From the NCBI GenBank assembly GCA_963932465.1, contig OZ010786.1, positions 274,692,411 through 274,756,410 of the forward strand: a stretch of DNA of 64,000 nt, read 5' to 3'. The position numbers and the translations under genes were made by a program. Of the stretch, positions 10,178-21,228 are shown piece after piece. The stretch is from Maratus speciosus. Its lineage: Eukaryota; Arthropoda; Arachnida; Araneae; Salticidae. How positions within the stretch are numbered: position 1 is the first letter of the stretch; the number at the start of each line of letters is the position of its first letter. The notes below the pieces were generated by a model. The model saw only the letters and a list, made by a program, of their open reading frames with translations, was not told the DNA's origin and did no database searches.

Positions 10178-11596
10178 CAGGGCTTAATTTTCGCCGAGCC
10201 CACTGGGGCCCGGCTCCAGTACTTCTCTGTTTTTAGTATTTATTTAAATATTGGCCGGAATTCACCGGAGCTCATAAATACAGGGCTCCGGACTCCGGAA
10301 CCCTGTGCAATAGCGCTTCCGAAAAACCGAAACCAAAATTACCTTTTTCTTTCATTTCCATCTTCAAGCTTTTGCATTCTTTTTTACCAAAACACTTATA
10401 TGTGATGTAATGTGTCGCACATGTAGGAGATGAAGATAAAACGGACTCAATTTTTATATCAATTTTTGGGCTAGGACTGACTCAAGTTCAATCTGTCTTA
10501 CATTCAAAATTTTATTTATTCATATATATATATATATATACATAAAATCCTCCTTTAAAATTACGTATTATATTCTATTTCAAATCATTTTAATGCTATT
10601 TTGATCAGAATGAAGGGGAAGCAGAAATCGTGTTTTTTTATTTCAAATTTATGTCGGCAACGACTTTGTTGATACAGCGCCATTCAAGAGACTGAATTTG
10701 CTTTCAGTTCGATTTTGTTTCTTGACAGCAGGATTTTTTTTTATTAGCTGGGTTTTTTTAATTATTATTATTTAGGTATCTAACCCGAAAAGAATATTTT
10801 CTGTTTTAGCCAATGAGCATCAGCTTGAGTCTTTGTTTGTTTGAGTTCTTTGTCTTCTATTGCGTACGAGTATAAAAATCACGTTTGTGATTTTTCTATT
10901 TATTTTGTATCATGAACGGTACCCATGCCAAGATTCTGCTCTGCACAATTACGAAGTCACTTTCATTTGTAAGTAGATCTAATTGCCATGTATTGTTATT
11001 CTGATAGAAAGCAATCGAGCAGTGTTTCCCCTTTTCTATAAAAGCATCAATTCTTTCCGATAATGGTGTCAATTTTTTAATTTAATCTGATTTTCGGGGA
11101 CTCACCACAAAAGATTGTTATGCTGAAGGAATCGACTATAGCTTAAGATATGCACCTTTTATAGGAGATTGTAAAAAACATTGTTCCATTCTTCAGCATA
11201 TAAATGATAATTTCCGTAAATTTCATTCATTTTTTCTTAAAAATGCATAGCTGCGAACTATCCCTCTTTTGTGTTATTCGCTATTTCCTATTCCCTACCC
11301 TATTTAATCGCAGAATTCTGCAATTAATTAACTTTAAAATTAGGCAAAGATTACTATTCAGAAGAAGTGATAACTAAAAAGTGGAATAGTTGACAGCTAA
11401 GTATATGCTGATAGATATATTTAAATTTTTTATTTTGCTAAAGGAAAAAAAAAATGCTTTAAATTTTTAAAATAATGTACAAAATATAAAGATGCAGATT
11501 GGAGTGACAGGGGGGGAGCCGGAATGGTAAGGTTGTATTACCGGTACCGCAGAATATTAGAACTCCGGTACTTTTTTTGTTAGAAATTGATCCCTG
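10178..11596. mobile_element. Non-autonomous hAT, CAGGGCTTAATTT family, copy 1
   Basis: It begins CAGGGCTTAATTTTCGCC and ends GTTAGAAATTGATCCCTG. The flanking 8-bp duplication is GTGAGGAG (10170-10177) and GTGAAGAG (11597-11604), one mismatch. Compared with the copies at 12706 and 36497 it has the same head (CGGAGCTCATAAATACAGGG) and tail (TCCGGTACTTTTTTTGTTAG). A (TA)n run lies at about 10522-10540. No transposase is recognisable. Its right end is more diverged than in the other copies. Confidence 0.8.
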
Positions 11597-11799
11597 GTGA
11601 AGAGTCAAGCCGAGACCCAACACACCAAACGAGAATAATTTTTTTTTGAGTTAAAAATTTTCTTTAAAGTTCTGAATGTCTTGTTAACCATTTGGAAAAA
11701 TGGTTATTGTTCTCTGTCAGGGTAGGAAATCAGAAACATATCTGCGGCGTTTTATGGTTGAATCCGCATTTTATTCGTTTTCTGATGGGTCTATACAGT

Positions 11800-12010
11800 A
11801 ATCTGTATTTTCCCTTTACTTTCAACAGAGAAGGATAATTCTGTTGCCACTATGACAAAAAAGTAATAAAAACTACAAAAAAAAATTAATAACCCGGAAA
11901 CAAATTGAGATACAGCTTCCAAACAAATTGCATTTAAAAGTACATTTTTTTTCTCTATACGACGGTGTAAAAAGTAATATTGTGGGATGTTTAGAAGTTT
12001 AAAAATGAAA
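11800..12010. repeat. Diverged dispersed repeat, copy B
   Basis: Same-orientation match to 6115-6360, lacking the AAT microsatellite. Just downstream, a 22-bp unit (TGGATAATACKTAAGTTTCAGG) is duplicated at about 12078-12123, and 'TCGTCAGATTT' and 'AAATCTGACGA' form an 11-bp stem with a loop of about 90 bp. The rest up to 12697 is AT-rich and unassigned. Confidence 0.5.
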
Positions 12011-12705
12011 TTTCATTTAAAATGGGTCGTCAGATTTCTACGATGGAAAAGCCTTTTCCCGAACAGCCAATGAAATACTTGGATAATACGTAAGTTTCAG
12101 GTGGATAATACTTAAGTTTCAGGAAATCTGACGAGTCGCAGGCGATTTTTGCCGCTTGCAATTTTTACTTATAATAACACTATTAATGTTTAATTCATGG
12201 CGTACGTAATGAATGATCAACTCCGTGCGATTTTTTATGTCTTAAATTTTAGTCTTTGAAAAAATCATTTTATAAATGGTCGTTGTAATTTGTTAAATTG
12301 CTTTTTTTATTTATTTTTTGTTTGTTTGTTTCCTTGATCTTGTTGTGTTTTCTTTCCAAAACTTGACGCACAGTTTCAAATGACAAGCAGGCTTTCAAGA
12401 AATAAGTTATACTGACATAAAAAATGATCTCTAAAGGATTCAAATGAAATGACTGAATGTAAGCTACATTAACAACATATTAATTACGGTTATATAAACA
12501 ATAAAATCATATAATGATATTTTTAAAATTTTATTTCTTCTATTATCATAACTAAATTCGTGTATTAAGATTACGATATTTTCAAAAGCATGTTGCATTA
12601 AATACCAAAAACATTATACTGAAAGCAGATAATTAGTCATCTGGGTTGATATATATATCAGGGCTGCCATAGACAACTATTTTTATATTCTGTTCGCACC
12701 ATTAT

Positions 12706-13752
12706 CAGGGCTTAATTTGCGCCGGAGCCCACCGGAGCTCAGCTCCGATACTTCTCAGTTTTTGGTAAATATTTAAATATTGGTCGAAATTCACCGGAAC
12801 TCATAAATACAGGGCTCCGGAGCCCAGTGCAATAGCGCTTCTGAAAAACTGAAGCATAAATTACTCTTTCCTTTCCCTCCCATCTCCAAGCTTTTGCATT
12901 CTTTTCTATCAAAACACTTATATGTGACATAATGTATCGCACACTTATGATAGGGCTACTATAATAGGAGCCTTAAGGCTTCTGTCCCTGCGGCGTAGAC
13001 ACTCACGAGCCAATGCTAATCCTATGGGGAGGGATTTTTCTAATATCTCGTTTGCATTTCGACATTTTTAAATAATTTTTTTGCATTGGATAGCCGAGGT
13101 CCGTCTCTACATCGCACTTTTTTACTTTTTCGATTTGGGTCGCAGATATTTTTTACAAAGTTACTTTCACTTTCAAAACCGGGCTCTGAAAATGAAAGTG
13201 TCATTCTAAAAAATATCTGCTACCAAAATCGAAAAAGTAAAAAAGTGCGATGTAGAGACGGATCTCGGCTATCCAATGAAAGAAAAAAAAATTAAAAATG
13301 TCGAGATGCAAACGAGATATTAGAAAAATCCCTCCCCATAAGATTAGCATTAGCTCGTGAGTGCCTTCGCCGGTAGGGATAGGAGCCTTAACGTTGGAGA
13401 GGGAGATGAAACGTGCTCAATTTTTACGTCAGTCTTTGGGCTTGGGCGGGAAAGCATCGATTATAGTTTAAGATATGCACCTTTTATAGGAATTTAAAAA
13501 ACTTTTTTCGGTTCTTCAGCATATAAATATTAATTTCTGTAAATTTCATTCATTTTTTCATAAAAATGCATAGCTGCGAAGATAGATATAATTAAAAATT
13601 TTATTTTAGCCAAAAAAAAAAGCTTGAATTTTTGCAAATAATGTCTGAAATATAAATATGTGGATTGGAATGACGGAGAGGGGGGGGGGGGGGGTGAGCT
13701 GTTAGTACTGCAGGAGGGCTCCGGTACTTTTTTTGTTAGAAATTAAGCCCTG
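12706..13752. mobile_element. Non-autonomous hAT, CAGGGCTTAATTT family, copy 2
   Basis: The ends CAGGGCTTAATTTGCGCCGG and the reverse complement of CAGGGCTTAATTTCTAAC are flanked by a perfect 8-bp duplication ACCATTAT (12698-12705 and 13753-13760). The head and tail match copies 1 and 3. The middle carries a hairpin insertion (12976-13378) with its own duplication. A G-run sits near 13680-13694. No coding sequence is present. Confidence 0.9.
12976..13378. mobile_element. Long-hairpin element, copy 2, with 12-bp target duplication
   Basis: The arms (about 180-200 bp) are nearly perfect reverse complements: CACTCACGAGCCAATGCTAA and CTCGTGAGTG at the outer parts, GCAGATATTTTTTACAAAG and AAAAAATATCTGC near the centre. 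It is flanked by ATAGGAGCCTTA at 12964-12975 and 13379-13390. The core matches the hairpin at 5133-5267. A long TIR with a 9-12-bp duplication resembles Mutator-type MITEs, but no transposase is present to decide. Confidence 0.75.
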
Positions 13753-13899
13753 ACCATTATTTAAAAAAATACATTTTGTAGAATATTTCTCTTGTAAACG
13801 TTGTCAAAGCGTATGCAAAAGATTTTTGTTTTGAAAACGTGGTGCGAAATAGAATTAAAAAATAGTCGACTGTGGCAGCCCTGATGTATGTATGTATTT

Positions 13900-15744
13900 A
13901 GGGTGGTCACAAGAAATCAATTTTCGAATTTTTTAGGGGGGACCCCCCAAAAAGTTGCCAATTGACTAGAAAATGAGATTGGCAAAGTTTCAGCTCATTT
14001 GGATAATATTAACCCGTGCCTCATTGAGGTTTAAGTTTGAAAAAAACGTGATTTTTCGCAAAAAAATGCTGTTTTTCCTTCATGAAATGAATACAATTGA
14101 ACCTAGAAACATAATACAGGTCTCATTTTATAAAAAAAAGTTTTGCTTTGAAGAACCACACACCAGTTTTTTCTAAAAATGTACAGATTTAAAAATATGC
14201 GCATTTTTCAGGACCAGACTTCACCTGAATCCTAAAAATTGACTTTTTATGAAAAAGCGAAAAAAAAATTTGTAACATTCCATTCCATCTGCTTACCACC
14301 TTTTGTTTTTCTTTTTTTCGTTTTCTGAAGTCCAATAAAGTGTTTGATTAAAAGAAATTCCAAAGAAAAGGAAAAAAATCGAATTTTAAACTGAAAGAAT
14401 TTTAAAAAAAAATGGAGGGCAAAGGAAGTATAGAAATGAGAGCAAATAATGCTAAATTGCATTTTATTATTAAATTTATGTTACAAGAAAGGAGGAATAA
14501 TAAAGAAAATAAATTATTTTCCCTTACAACTGCCACGTTAACCCTTTACGGCACAGAAAAATTCTGTTTAACAATTGCTATAGAAAAATGCAGGTTCCTT
14601 TGAGGCGACCTGTGTTTACTGCAGTTGTATCAAAAAATATTGCCTGGATTTTACCAACTTCCTCCCACTCTTCAACTGCTGAAAATACAGCTTTCGCCTG
14701 AATTATTCCGATACTATTTTCAAGTTGAGGAACTCGTAGTAACTGTTCTTCATCCCCACAACTAATTAAAACTTTTATCCGCTCTACATTTTCTTTATTC
14801 AAAAAATGGTGATACATTTTTCCACTCCAGTGAAGAACAGTTCTCTCTAATTTTAAAATCTGTTTTTGATGAGCTCAGTTTTTTGTTTACGAAACAGTTA
14901 TTTGCAGAGTCGATGTCTGTGGTTAGCTAGTGGATGTATTCTAAGTCTAGCAGCTTCTCTGGCGTTCAGTTCATTTTGCGAATATTATAAAATAAACTAC
15001 ATAAAACTTGACAATTACTTGGCTGCTTACTGTCGATGATTTGATGAGACATGTGGCCAATTTAAAAAATGTTACATTTCTGCCATCATATCAAGAGGGG
15101 GAAGGGGTTTTACGGAATGTTTCGTCAACTCTAAAAATAAATAACCATAACAGATAACAAAAACAGCCTTGTAATAAAAAGAGAAATTCAGAGGTTCAAC
15201 TGCAATACAAATCGAGAAACTTTCTTACTAGACACAGAACTAGATAACTAATAATCAATTATAATTCGTGAAATATTTTTAAAGTTACAAAAATTGTTCA
15301 CTTATTTTTGCCTATTAATAAAAATAATACAAAAAAATTATCAAAAGTAATAAAATTTTTAATTTGTCATTTTTTACCTATGTTTCAAAAATGCAGAGTT
15401 TGAGGGTATGGTTCACTAGCTGCCCTGAAAAATACTAAATGTTCATTAAATATAAGTTTCCATGAGAGTAAAACTTCAAGGCAACAACAGTTTCTATGAA
15501 ATAAAATAAGAATCAGGTTTCTAAGACAGATAGTTTTCACGTAAAGAAAGAAAAACGACCATTTTTTGCCAAAAATTGCAAATTTTCAAGAATTCAACCT
15601 CGATGAGGCACGGGTTAATGTTATTTATTTGAGCTGAAACTTTGCCAATCTCATTTTCTAACTAATTGGCAACTTTTAGGAGGATCCCCCCCCGAAGAAA
15701 ACGTTAAAAAAAATTTTTCCCCATGTTGCTTGTGACCACCCTTG
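13900..15744. mobile_element. TIR element (1.85 kb) with unknown transposase-like fragment
   Basis: Inverted repeats of about 150 bp: left AGGGTGGTCACAAGAAATCA with TGCCAATTGACTAGAAAATG and AACCCGTGCCTCATTGAGGT further in; right is the reverse complement, ending TTGTGACCACCCTT near 15745. The ends diverge more outward than inward. I cannot fix a clean target duplication (TGTAT occurs on both sides). The minus strand inside holds a fragment with an FDTT-x-x-NTG motif. The superfamily is not identified. Confidence 0.7.
14578..14817 (-). pseudogene. Fragment with FDTTxxNTG motif, likely transposase remnant
   Basis: A 79-codon stretch ends in KIQAIFFDTTAVNTGRLKGTC. The pattern 'hydrophobic-FDTT-x-x-NTG-x-x-x-G-A/T-C' recurs, as I recall, in large uncharacterised proteins of cnidarians and arthropods that look transposon-borne. 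The aspartate of FDTT would be a plausible catalytic position, but that is inference. The rest of the protein is missing: about 1.5 kb of the 1.85-kb element has no matching frame. The element is therefore either deleted or non-autonomous. No start codon can be defended. Confidence 0.45.
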
Positions 15745-15789
15745 TATATATGCTAACGTTAACGAACAGAAATCCGTTAGGCACTCGAA

Positions 15790-16532
15790 GGGGTCTTGTA
15801 CCTTTTAAACGCGTCGAACATTAACTAAAAACTTCAAAGTTTGAATTAGTCTATCTTCAAAGCCTTTTTATGTATAAACATGAAATTTTGGATATTGATT
15901 AAACAGATTGTGTTTTGTAATACGCTACCATTAAAAATTTATTAACCCTTTATAGAATTTGTGTATTGTTGAAATCAAAATAGCTCTTTTTTTACCCCAT
16001 AAGTCATTGCGCGCATGATATCTTGAGAAAGTACGTATGGATTGGTATGAAATTTGGTAAAGATGATAAACATATATGTGTGTTTAAAAGGATCTACTCT
16101 TAGGCTAAAATTATTTCATTAACTATATGAAAAAAATATTTTCGTAAAAAAAAATAAAAATTTTGTATTTTTAATGAATAAAAATAGTCATAACTAAAAA
16201 TATTACCTTTGTAAATACTTAAAAGTAGATCATTTTAAACACACATATTTGTTTAGTATATTTACCAAATTTCATGACAATCCATGCATACTTTTTCAAG
16301 ATATCATGCGCGCAATGACTTATGAGGTAAAAAAAGAGCTATTTTGATTTCAACAATACACAAATTCTGTAAAGGGTTAATAAATTTCTGTTGGTAGTAT
16401 ATTACAAAGCACAATCTGTTTAATCAATATCCAAAATTTTACGTTTATACATAAAAAGGATTTGAAGATAGACTAATTCAAACTTTGAAGATTTTCGTTA
16501 ATTTTCGACTCGTTTAAAAGGTACAAGACCCC
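15790..16532. mobile_element. Foldback element, arms about 350 bp
   Basis: GGGTCTTGTACCTTTTAAAC at the left end and GTTTAAAAGGTACAAGACCC at the right end begin an almost complete inverted repeat. The two arms match across 'GCGCGCATGATATCTTGAGA', 'AAATAGCTCTTTTTTTACC' and 'ACAGATTGTG'. The central spacer is short and A/T-rich. No open frame of note. It could fold into a single very long hairpin. No target duplication is obvious. Confidence 0.75.
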
Positions 16533-17211
16533 AAAGTGAAAATAAGATCTTTGCTCGAACAACAGCAACGTTTCTGCACGCTTAATAACTCTTTCAGGTC
16601 CAATTTATTTTATTTTTAACTTGGAGAAAAATTACTTTTACGTCTCAAATATTAAAATTAGCTTCTTTAATGTCAAAAATTAAGGTTTACTGAAATTTAA
16701 TATGTCATTTATTGAAATCCAACGAGTATAATAATTTTGCGTATTTTTATTGACAATAGGCATCGGGAAAATTTTTGAAGAAGTTTGGAAAATGTCGTAT
16801 ATTACAAAAGTATTAAATAGATATATCAATTTTTCGATATTTTTTTTTAATTATTGGGATGGACAAGTATTCTCTATGTTTAAATATTTAAAATAAAAGT
16901 ATCGGCAACGGTGTATAGAGATTTAAGCGAACTCTGATTTATTAGCTGACATGCCCGGCGTTGACCGAAACCCATCATATTAACTTTAAATATATCTAAA
17001 ATCAGTGCTGAATGATTCCTCTAGTTGCATTGTCTTAGAACCACGTTAAATGATAGAGAATTGAATTATGTATCCAACTATATCAAATTGTTCAGTTGGG
17101 AATTGAGATTATTCAGCGTCGTTGCTCCGCCGTCGGGTGCGCAGCGCTCTCGCCCGTTCGCTGCCGAGGGCAGTGGGGACTCCCAAATTTAATTTCCGAC
17201 ATTCCTATATA
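16533..17211. other. Unassigned, with a small GC-rich island
   Basis: A GC-rich patch at 17115-17180 (CCGCCGTCGGGTGCGCAGCG) and the phrase ATGCCCGGCGTTGACC near 16950 stand out. The latter type of phrase is common in dispersed arthropod repeats. I cannot assign a family, and I see no gene. Confidence 0.35.
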
Positions 17212-17986
17212 CAGTGAAACTTCCATTTAACGAAACCTCATCGTTAAACTTGAACGCTTCGTTATAAAGAAAATTCGTTAAATAGAAATAAACTTAAATT
17301 CATGAAATTTGTATAATAAAATACAAATACTTAAAATGAAAAATACCCATAAAATGGAAATATTAGAAAAATGTATTTTAATTCGGGCAGTAACTTATTT
17401 TATACAATGTAGACATATCAGAACAATTTCATTAGAATTATGTCAAAAAAAAAAAAAAAAAAAACACATACTAAAGATAGGTAAACAAAAATTGAAGCGT
17501 TGCGTACCTTTTCTCTTTTTTATCAGTATTCCAAATCCTTAACTTTTAAAAAGTCTGTAATATTACTTTGCACAGGTTTCTTATAAAAAATGCACTGTTC
17601 ATAAAAATTTTCGCACTCTTGTAAGTATCCAAACAATTCATCTGTAATATTTTCGCGAAACTGGAATCCCCTTCTTATTGTATCGAAGGCGTTTAGCATT
17701 TCTTCTTTTGAAGATCTTTCAATTTAATTTTCATTATCATCTTCATCGTTCGCTATAGTTTCTTCACTACATTTTATTACACTTTGCAATATGTCATTGT
17801 CAGTAGGACATTCAGTTGTCTTAAGTAGTTCAAAGTGTGTTAAGTGGAATACACTTCGTTATATAGCTTTCGCAATATAGAGATTAATTTACATGTTAAT
17901 GGTGTTCAGAGTCGAGGTTCAGCAGAAAATTTCGTTATGTAGAAAACTTTATTAAATAGGGACTTTGTTAAAGGGAAGTTCCACTG
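17212..17986 (-). mobile_element. Tigger/pogo-like element (775 bp), internally deleted
   Basis: The ends CAGTGAAACTTCCATTTAAC and the reverse complement of CAGTGGAACTTCCCTTTAAC are flanked by TA at 17210-17211 and 17987-17988. Subterminal 'TTCGTTA' motifs recur at both ends. The minus strand retains the C-terminal part of a Tigger transposase (17536-17790); the rest is deleted. An A-run (17447-17464) lies in the other half. Confidence 0.85.
17536..17790 (-). pseudogene. Tigger transposase C-terminal remnant
   Basis: On the minus strand about 65 codons read EEMLNAFDTIRRGFQF, then ENITDELFGYLQECENF, then a tail ending SNITDFLK. This matches the end of Tigger transposases, where a helical 'A-L-x-x-I-x-x-L-R-R' segment is followed by 'V-T-D-E-x-F' and a final 'T-x-I-T-D-F-F'. 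An in-frame stop breaks the sequence just upstream. The DDE catalytic part is not present. Confidence 0.7.
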
Positions 17987-18109
17987 TATTACACTTTACA
18001 TTCTGAAGAATAAATACTTCGTGAAGAAAATGTAATTAATAGAAAGAAAATAAACGGAATCGTAAAATAGTAAAAGAACTGGACAATTACACCGTAAAAA
18101 GTTACATAT

Positions 18110-18440
18110 AAATTTGAAAAAATATCATTAGTTTACTACACGGTGTACAAAACTGTTGCAAAGTCAAAAACAAACTTATACAAACATTAAAATAAAGTTA
18201 AAATATCAACGTTTCGGTCTTCCTTCTTTGACCATCTTCAGGAACGGTGTCGCATATCTTCTAAAATTAGAGCCTAATTCTCTAATTTTAGAAGATATAC
18301 GACAACGTTTCTGAAAATGGTCACAGAAGGAAGACCGAAACATTGATATTTTAACTTTATTTTAATGTTTGTATAAGTTTGTTTTGATTTTGCGACAGTT
18401 TTGTACACCGTGTAGTAAACTAATGATATTTTTTCAAGTT
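18110..18440. mobile_element. Foldback/hairpin element, arms about 160 bp
   Basis: Almost perfect palindrome: AAAATATCATTAGTTTACTA and CGTTTCGGTCTTCCTTCT in the left arm, TAGTAAACTAATGATATTTT and AGAAGGAAGACCGAAACATT in the right, with a CCTAATT centre. A 62-codon frame on the minus strand only reflects the symmetry. The duplication site is unclear; 'CGTAAAA' occurs near both ends. Confidence 0.75.
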
Positions 18441-18645
18441 TATCGTAAAATAGCTTTGCCATTGCCGACTATTTTTTAATTCTATCTCGCACCATTTTCT
18501 CAAAAGAAAAATCTTTCACATACACTTTGACGAGATTTTTAAATAGTGGTAAGAATAGAATATAAAAATAGTCGCCAGTGGTAGGCCTGTTAATTGTAAT
18601 TAAGTAGACTTTACACAATTTATTCATATTATATTTCTGAATAAA

Positions 18646-18807
18646 TCTATACTAATAAAAGAAAACAGTTTGCTTGTGTGTTTGTGTGTGGGGGCGCGAT
18701 TGCTTGGAAAATCTACTGCACGTAGAGGTTTAACATTTTGGATAAGGATAGTCCAAGGAAGATCTTAATGCACCTGGGGCTCATATATTTCATTTTTTGA
18801 TGATTAG
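18646..18807 (+). mobile_element. Helitron 5' end fragment (different family)
   Basis: TCTATACTAATAAAAGAAAA preceded by A fits the Helitron 5' terminus (A|TC with TCTATACTA). It is followed by a GTTTGCTTGTGTGTTTGTG-like stretch common just inside such ends. It is cut at 18808 by the BEL/Pao LTR. Its 3' end was not located. Confidence 0.5.
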
Positions 18808-19247
18808 TGTAACAAATCCACTAAATGTACCACGAAAGCAGATTCATATCGACTTTAAATTCTATGAATAAAAGTCTTTTATTAAACTTTAAATCTTAAA
18901 CGTAAATAATACTCACATTAGCACTTTTGTGCTCGCATAGTTGTAATATCTATTACACAACTTTTACGGTGAGATAACAACAAAAACTTAGCAATAATGA
19001 CTAATGAAAAACAAGCTACCCGCATTTATTTTCTTTTTCTTTTTTGAATTCACAAAAAAGCAAGTTGCCACAAAATACATCAAAACTTGTCCCTTTTTTT
19101 CTATAACCCAAGACAATCACATGTGAACGCGCAATAAAACAAAATATTAAATGTCATTTCAAGTCAATCTTTTTGTTTTCTTACACTGTTCATCGCTGAT
19201 CGCGTGATTTTGAACGAAAGTAAATAAATAATGCCGATTCCGTAACA
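18808..19247 (-). repeat. BEL/Pao 3' LTR (440 bp)
   Basis: On the + strand it runs from TGTAACAAATCC to GATTCCGTAACA. On the element's own strand it starts TGTTACGGAATC and ends GGATTTGTTACA, giving TG...CA ends with TGTTAC symmetry. Positions 18808-19185 align with the LTR at 28876-29447 after removing the insertion there. The remaining 62 bp have no counterpart because the other LTR is truncated. No convincing target duplication: the left flank is GATTAG. Confidence 0.85.
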
Positions 19248-19263
19248 TCGTCCCACCTTCTGA
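19248..19263 (-). promoter_or_regulatory. Polypurine tract of BEL/Pao element
   Basis: Immediately before the 3' LTR the element's strand reads CAGAAGGTGGGACGA and then TGTTACG. A purine-rich run abutting the LTR start is where plus-strand DNA synthesis would be primed. This placement supports the LTR boundary at 19247 rather than at 19185. Confidence 0.6.
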
Positions 19264-19319
19264 TTACCTTGTATAATCAGAACTAATTCTAAACGTAGAG
19301 AAATTGTCAAAGTCGCTTG

Positions 19320-20658
19320 TTATAAAATCAGTGTTTCAGGAATTTTCAGTAGCCTTCCAGCTCTGCTGTGTCTAGGAGATTCTTTGCTTGAGGATACATC
19401 CAAAATTGTAGCTTTGTTAAGTATTTTCATTGGATTGCGGGAAATCTTTGGTTTCGGACAGTCAGTAGACGAAGAGAACTCTAGTGGATATATTCTTTGT
19501 ACAGGTCGTAAAAGCTCATGTTGTGATGTTTGAACTCTTACGAGTCGAACTTTCTTGTCTCTACCAGGTATAAGTTCTGTGATTCGACCTAAAGGCCATT
19601 CAATTCTCTTTTTATTATCAGATCCGATCAATACAACATCACCGACAGCTATAATTTGCTCTTGGTGTTTGTTCCTTGCTCTTTCAATTAATGCGGCTAA
19701 ATATTCGGACCAGAAGCGATCTTTCAATTCTTTTTTGCAATGACTGCCGATACTTCAGTCTCTTGCTTAATGATTTTTGTTCCACAATATCCAGGTCTGG
19801 GAGATTGTATTCTTCTATACTCTGCAGAAACATGGATGAGGAGATAAGTTTCACAGTTGCGTCTTTCGAAAGGTATGTTAACTGTCTTGCATTTATTATA
19901 CTTTCCACATCTGTCAAAATTGTGTTCATTTCTTCATAGGTGAGGTAAGCATGACCTAATACTCTTTTGATCGTTCATTATTCTGATAAGCCTTTCCCAA
20001 AAGCCTCCCCATCACGCTGCGGTTGGTGGATTAAATTTCCAGTCAATAGCATTGACCGAACTGTATTTTTGTATTCGTGACCAATCTAGGCTTTTCAATA
20101 AGTTTGCTGATCCAGTGAAGTTTGTACCGTTATCGGAATAAATGACAGCACACCTTCCTCTCCGTGCTACGATTCGTCTGCGTCCCATCAAAAATGCCTC
20201 TGTAGAAGCAGCGGTCACTAGCTCTAAATGCACTGTTTTATATATTGCGCAGGAAAATATCCTTTCTCAATTTTCTTCAAGTATAACGGACCCGCCATGT
20301 CTACACCCGGGATCTGAAACACATCAGCATCCTTTATTATATTTTCCGGTAGAGGCGCACTATCTCTCCATAAATTCTTCCCACTGAATCGTTTGCAGAC
20401 AACACACTGTGCTAACACTTGTTTTACATTACTACGACCATTAAATATCCAGTATTTCTCTCTCAATAAATTAAGTAGGATCTGTAATCCATCGTAACAA
20501 TGTTTTACTTGTACATGATATATGAGTCGTTTTTCAACTTCATGTTTTGCTGGCAGGACTATAGGTTTCAGAAAATCTTCATTGTCTTTCCTGTACGTTA
20601 TTTTAGTCTCCAGTCGAATTATAGCTTGTTCGTCTTTCCATGTCTGTAAAATTCCCAA
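19320..20658 (-). pseudogene. BEL/Pao integrase with DUF5641 C-terminus, broken
   Basis: Reading 20658 down to 19320: a zinc-binding region (H-x-x-x-K-H-C-Y, then CVVCKRFSG) at about 20510-20395; the catalytic core with IPGVDMAGPLY near 20300 (first Asp), YSDNGTNFTG near 20130 (second Asp) and, after an in-frame stop, WGGFWERLIRIM near 20000 (Glu). A further segment (TDVESIINARQLTYLS) follows near 19910. The DUF5641 segment at the end (19727-19560) reads VGDVVLIG, then WPLGRITELIPG, then VRLVRV. All three catalytic residues can be seen, but frameshifts and stops separate the parts. The enzyme would have inserted the cDNA into the genome. Confidence 0.85.
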
Positions 20659-20953
20659 TCTGTATCATTCTCGGGAAAAAACGCTTCTTTTTTAATCATA
20701 CATAGAGTCTTTAATTCAGCTTCTTTAAATTCAGATGACGTCAGGTCTCCTTCTCTTTTCACTTCGGTACTTCTGCAGTTATGCATAAAAGGTAATATTC
20801 ATGCGACCATCCGTATGATTTTTGAATAACTCGAGAAATATCTGTAATACCAACCATCTTATTTAACATCAGAATTCGTTATCATGGAAACTGACTTTAT
20901 TCGTTGCTTCCGAATTTCATCTTCGTCCTAGTCTTGATCACTAGAGATCGTAT
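20659..20953 (-). pseudogene. BEL/Pao pol between RNase H and integrase, degraded
   Basis: No long frame survives here, but it lies inside the pol region between recognised domains and is presumably decayed coding sequence linking RNase H to integrase. Nothing else is recognisable in it. Confidence 0.4.
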
Positions 20954-21228
20954 AGTTTTAAAAGAACTTCTTACAACACCATTAAAAACTTTTAAATGCG
21001 CTAGGCCTTTCGAAAGATCCGAGTATTTCTTCGTCAGGCGTAAAGAAGACGTGCTTCTACTATGAAAGGAAAAGCAAGACATCATAGTAGAAGCACATCT
21101 TCTTTGCACCTGACGAAGAAAGACTCGGATCTTTTGAAAAGCCTAGCGCATTTAAAAGCTTTTGATGCTGTTGTAAGAAGTTCTTTTAAAACTTATTGTT
21201 TCACACCAGTTCCAACTTATTTGCTTTT
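20954..21228. mobile_element. Hairpin element (275 bp) with 11-bp target duplication, inside BEL pol
   Basis: AGAGATCGTAT occurs at 20943-20953 and again at 21229-21239. Between them lies a hairpin whose arms (about 115 bp) match: TCTTACAACACCATTAAAAA with CTTCGTCAGGCG on the left, and CCTGACGAAGAAAGACTCGG on the right, meeting near 21070. A tail of about 30 bp (TTGTTTCACACCAG) follows only on the right side. Mirror-image frames on both strands are artefacts. The long duplication suggests a Mutator-type MITE or a retroposed hairpin. Confidence 0.75.

Noticed and set aside
18808..19185. LTR boundary at 19185 (where similarity between the two LTRs stops)
   Set aside because: The polypurine tract and TGTTACG start place the true boundary at 19247; the other LTR is simply truncated.
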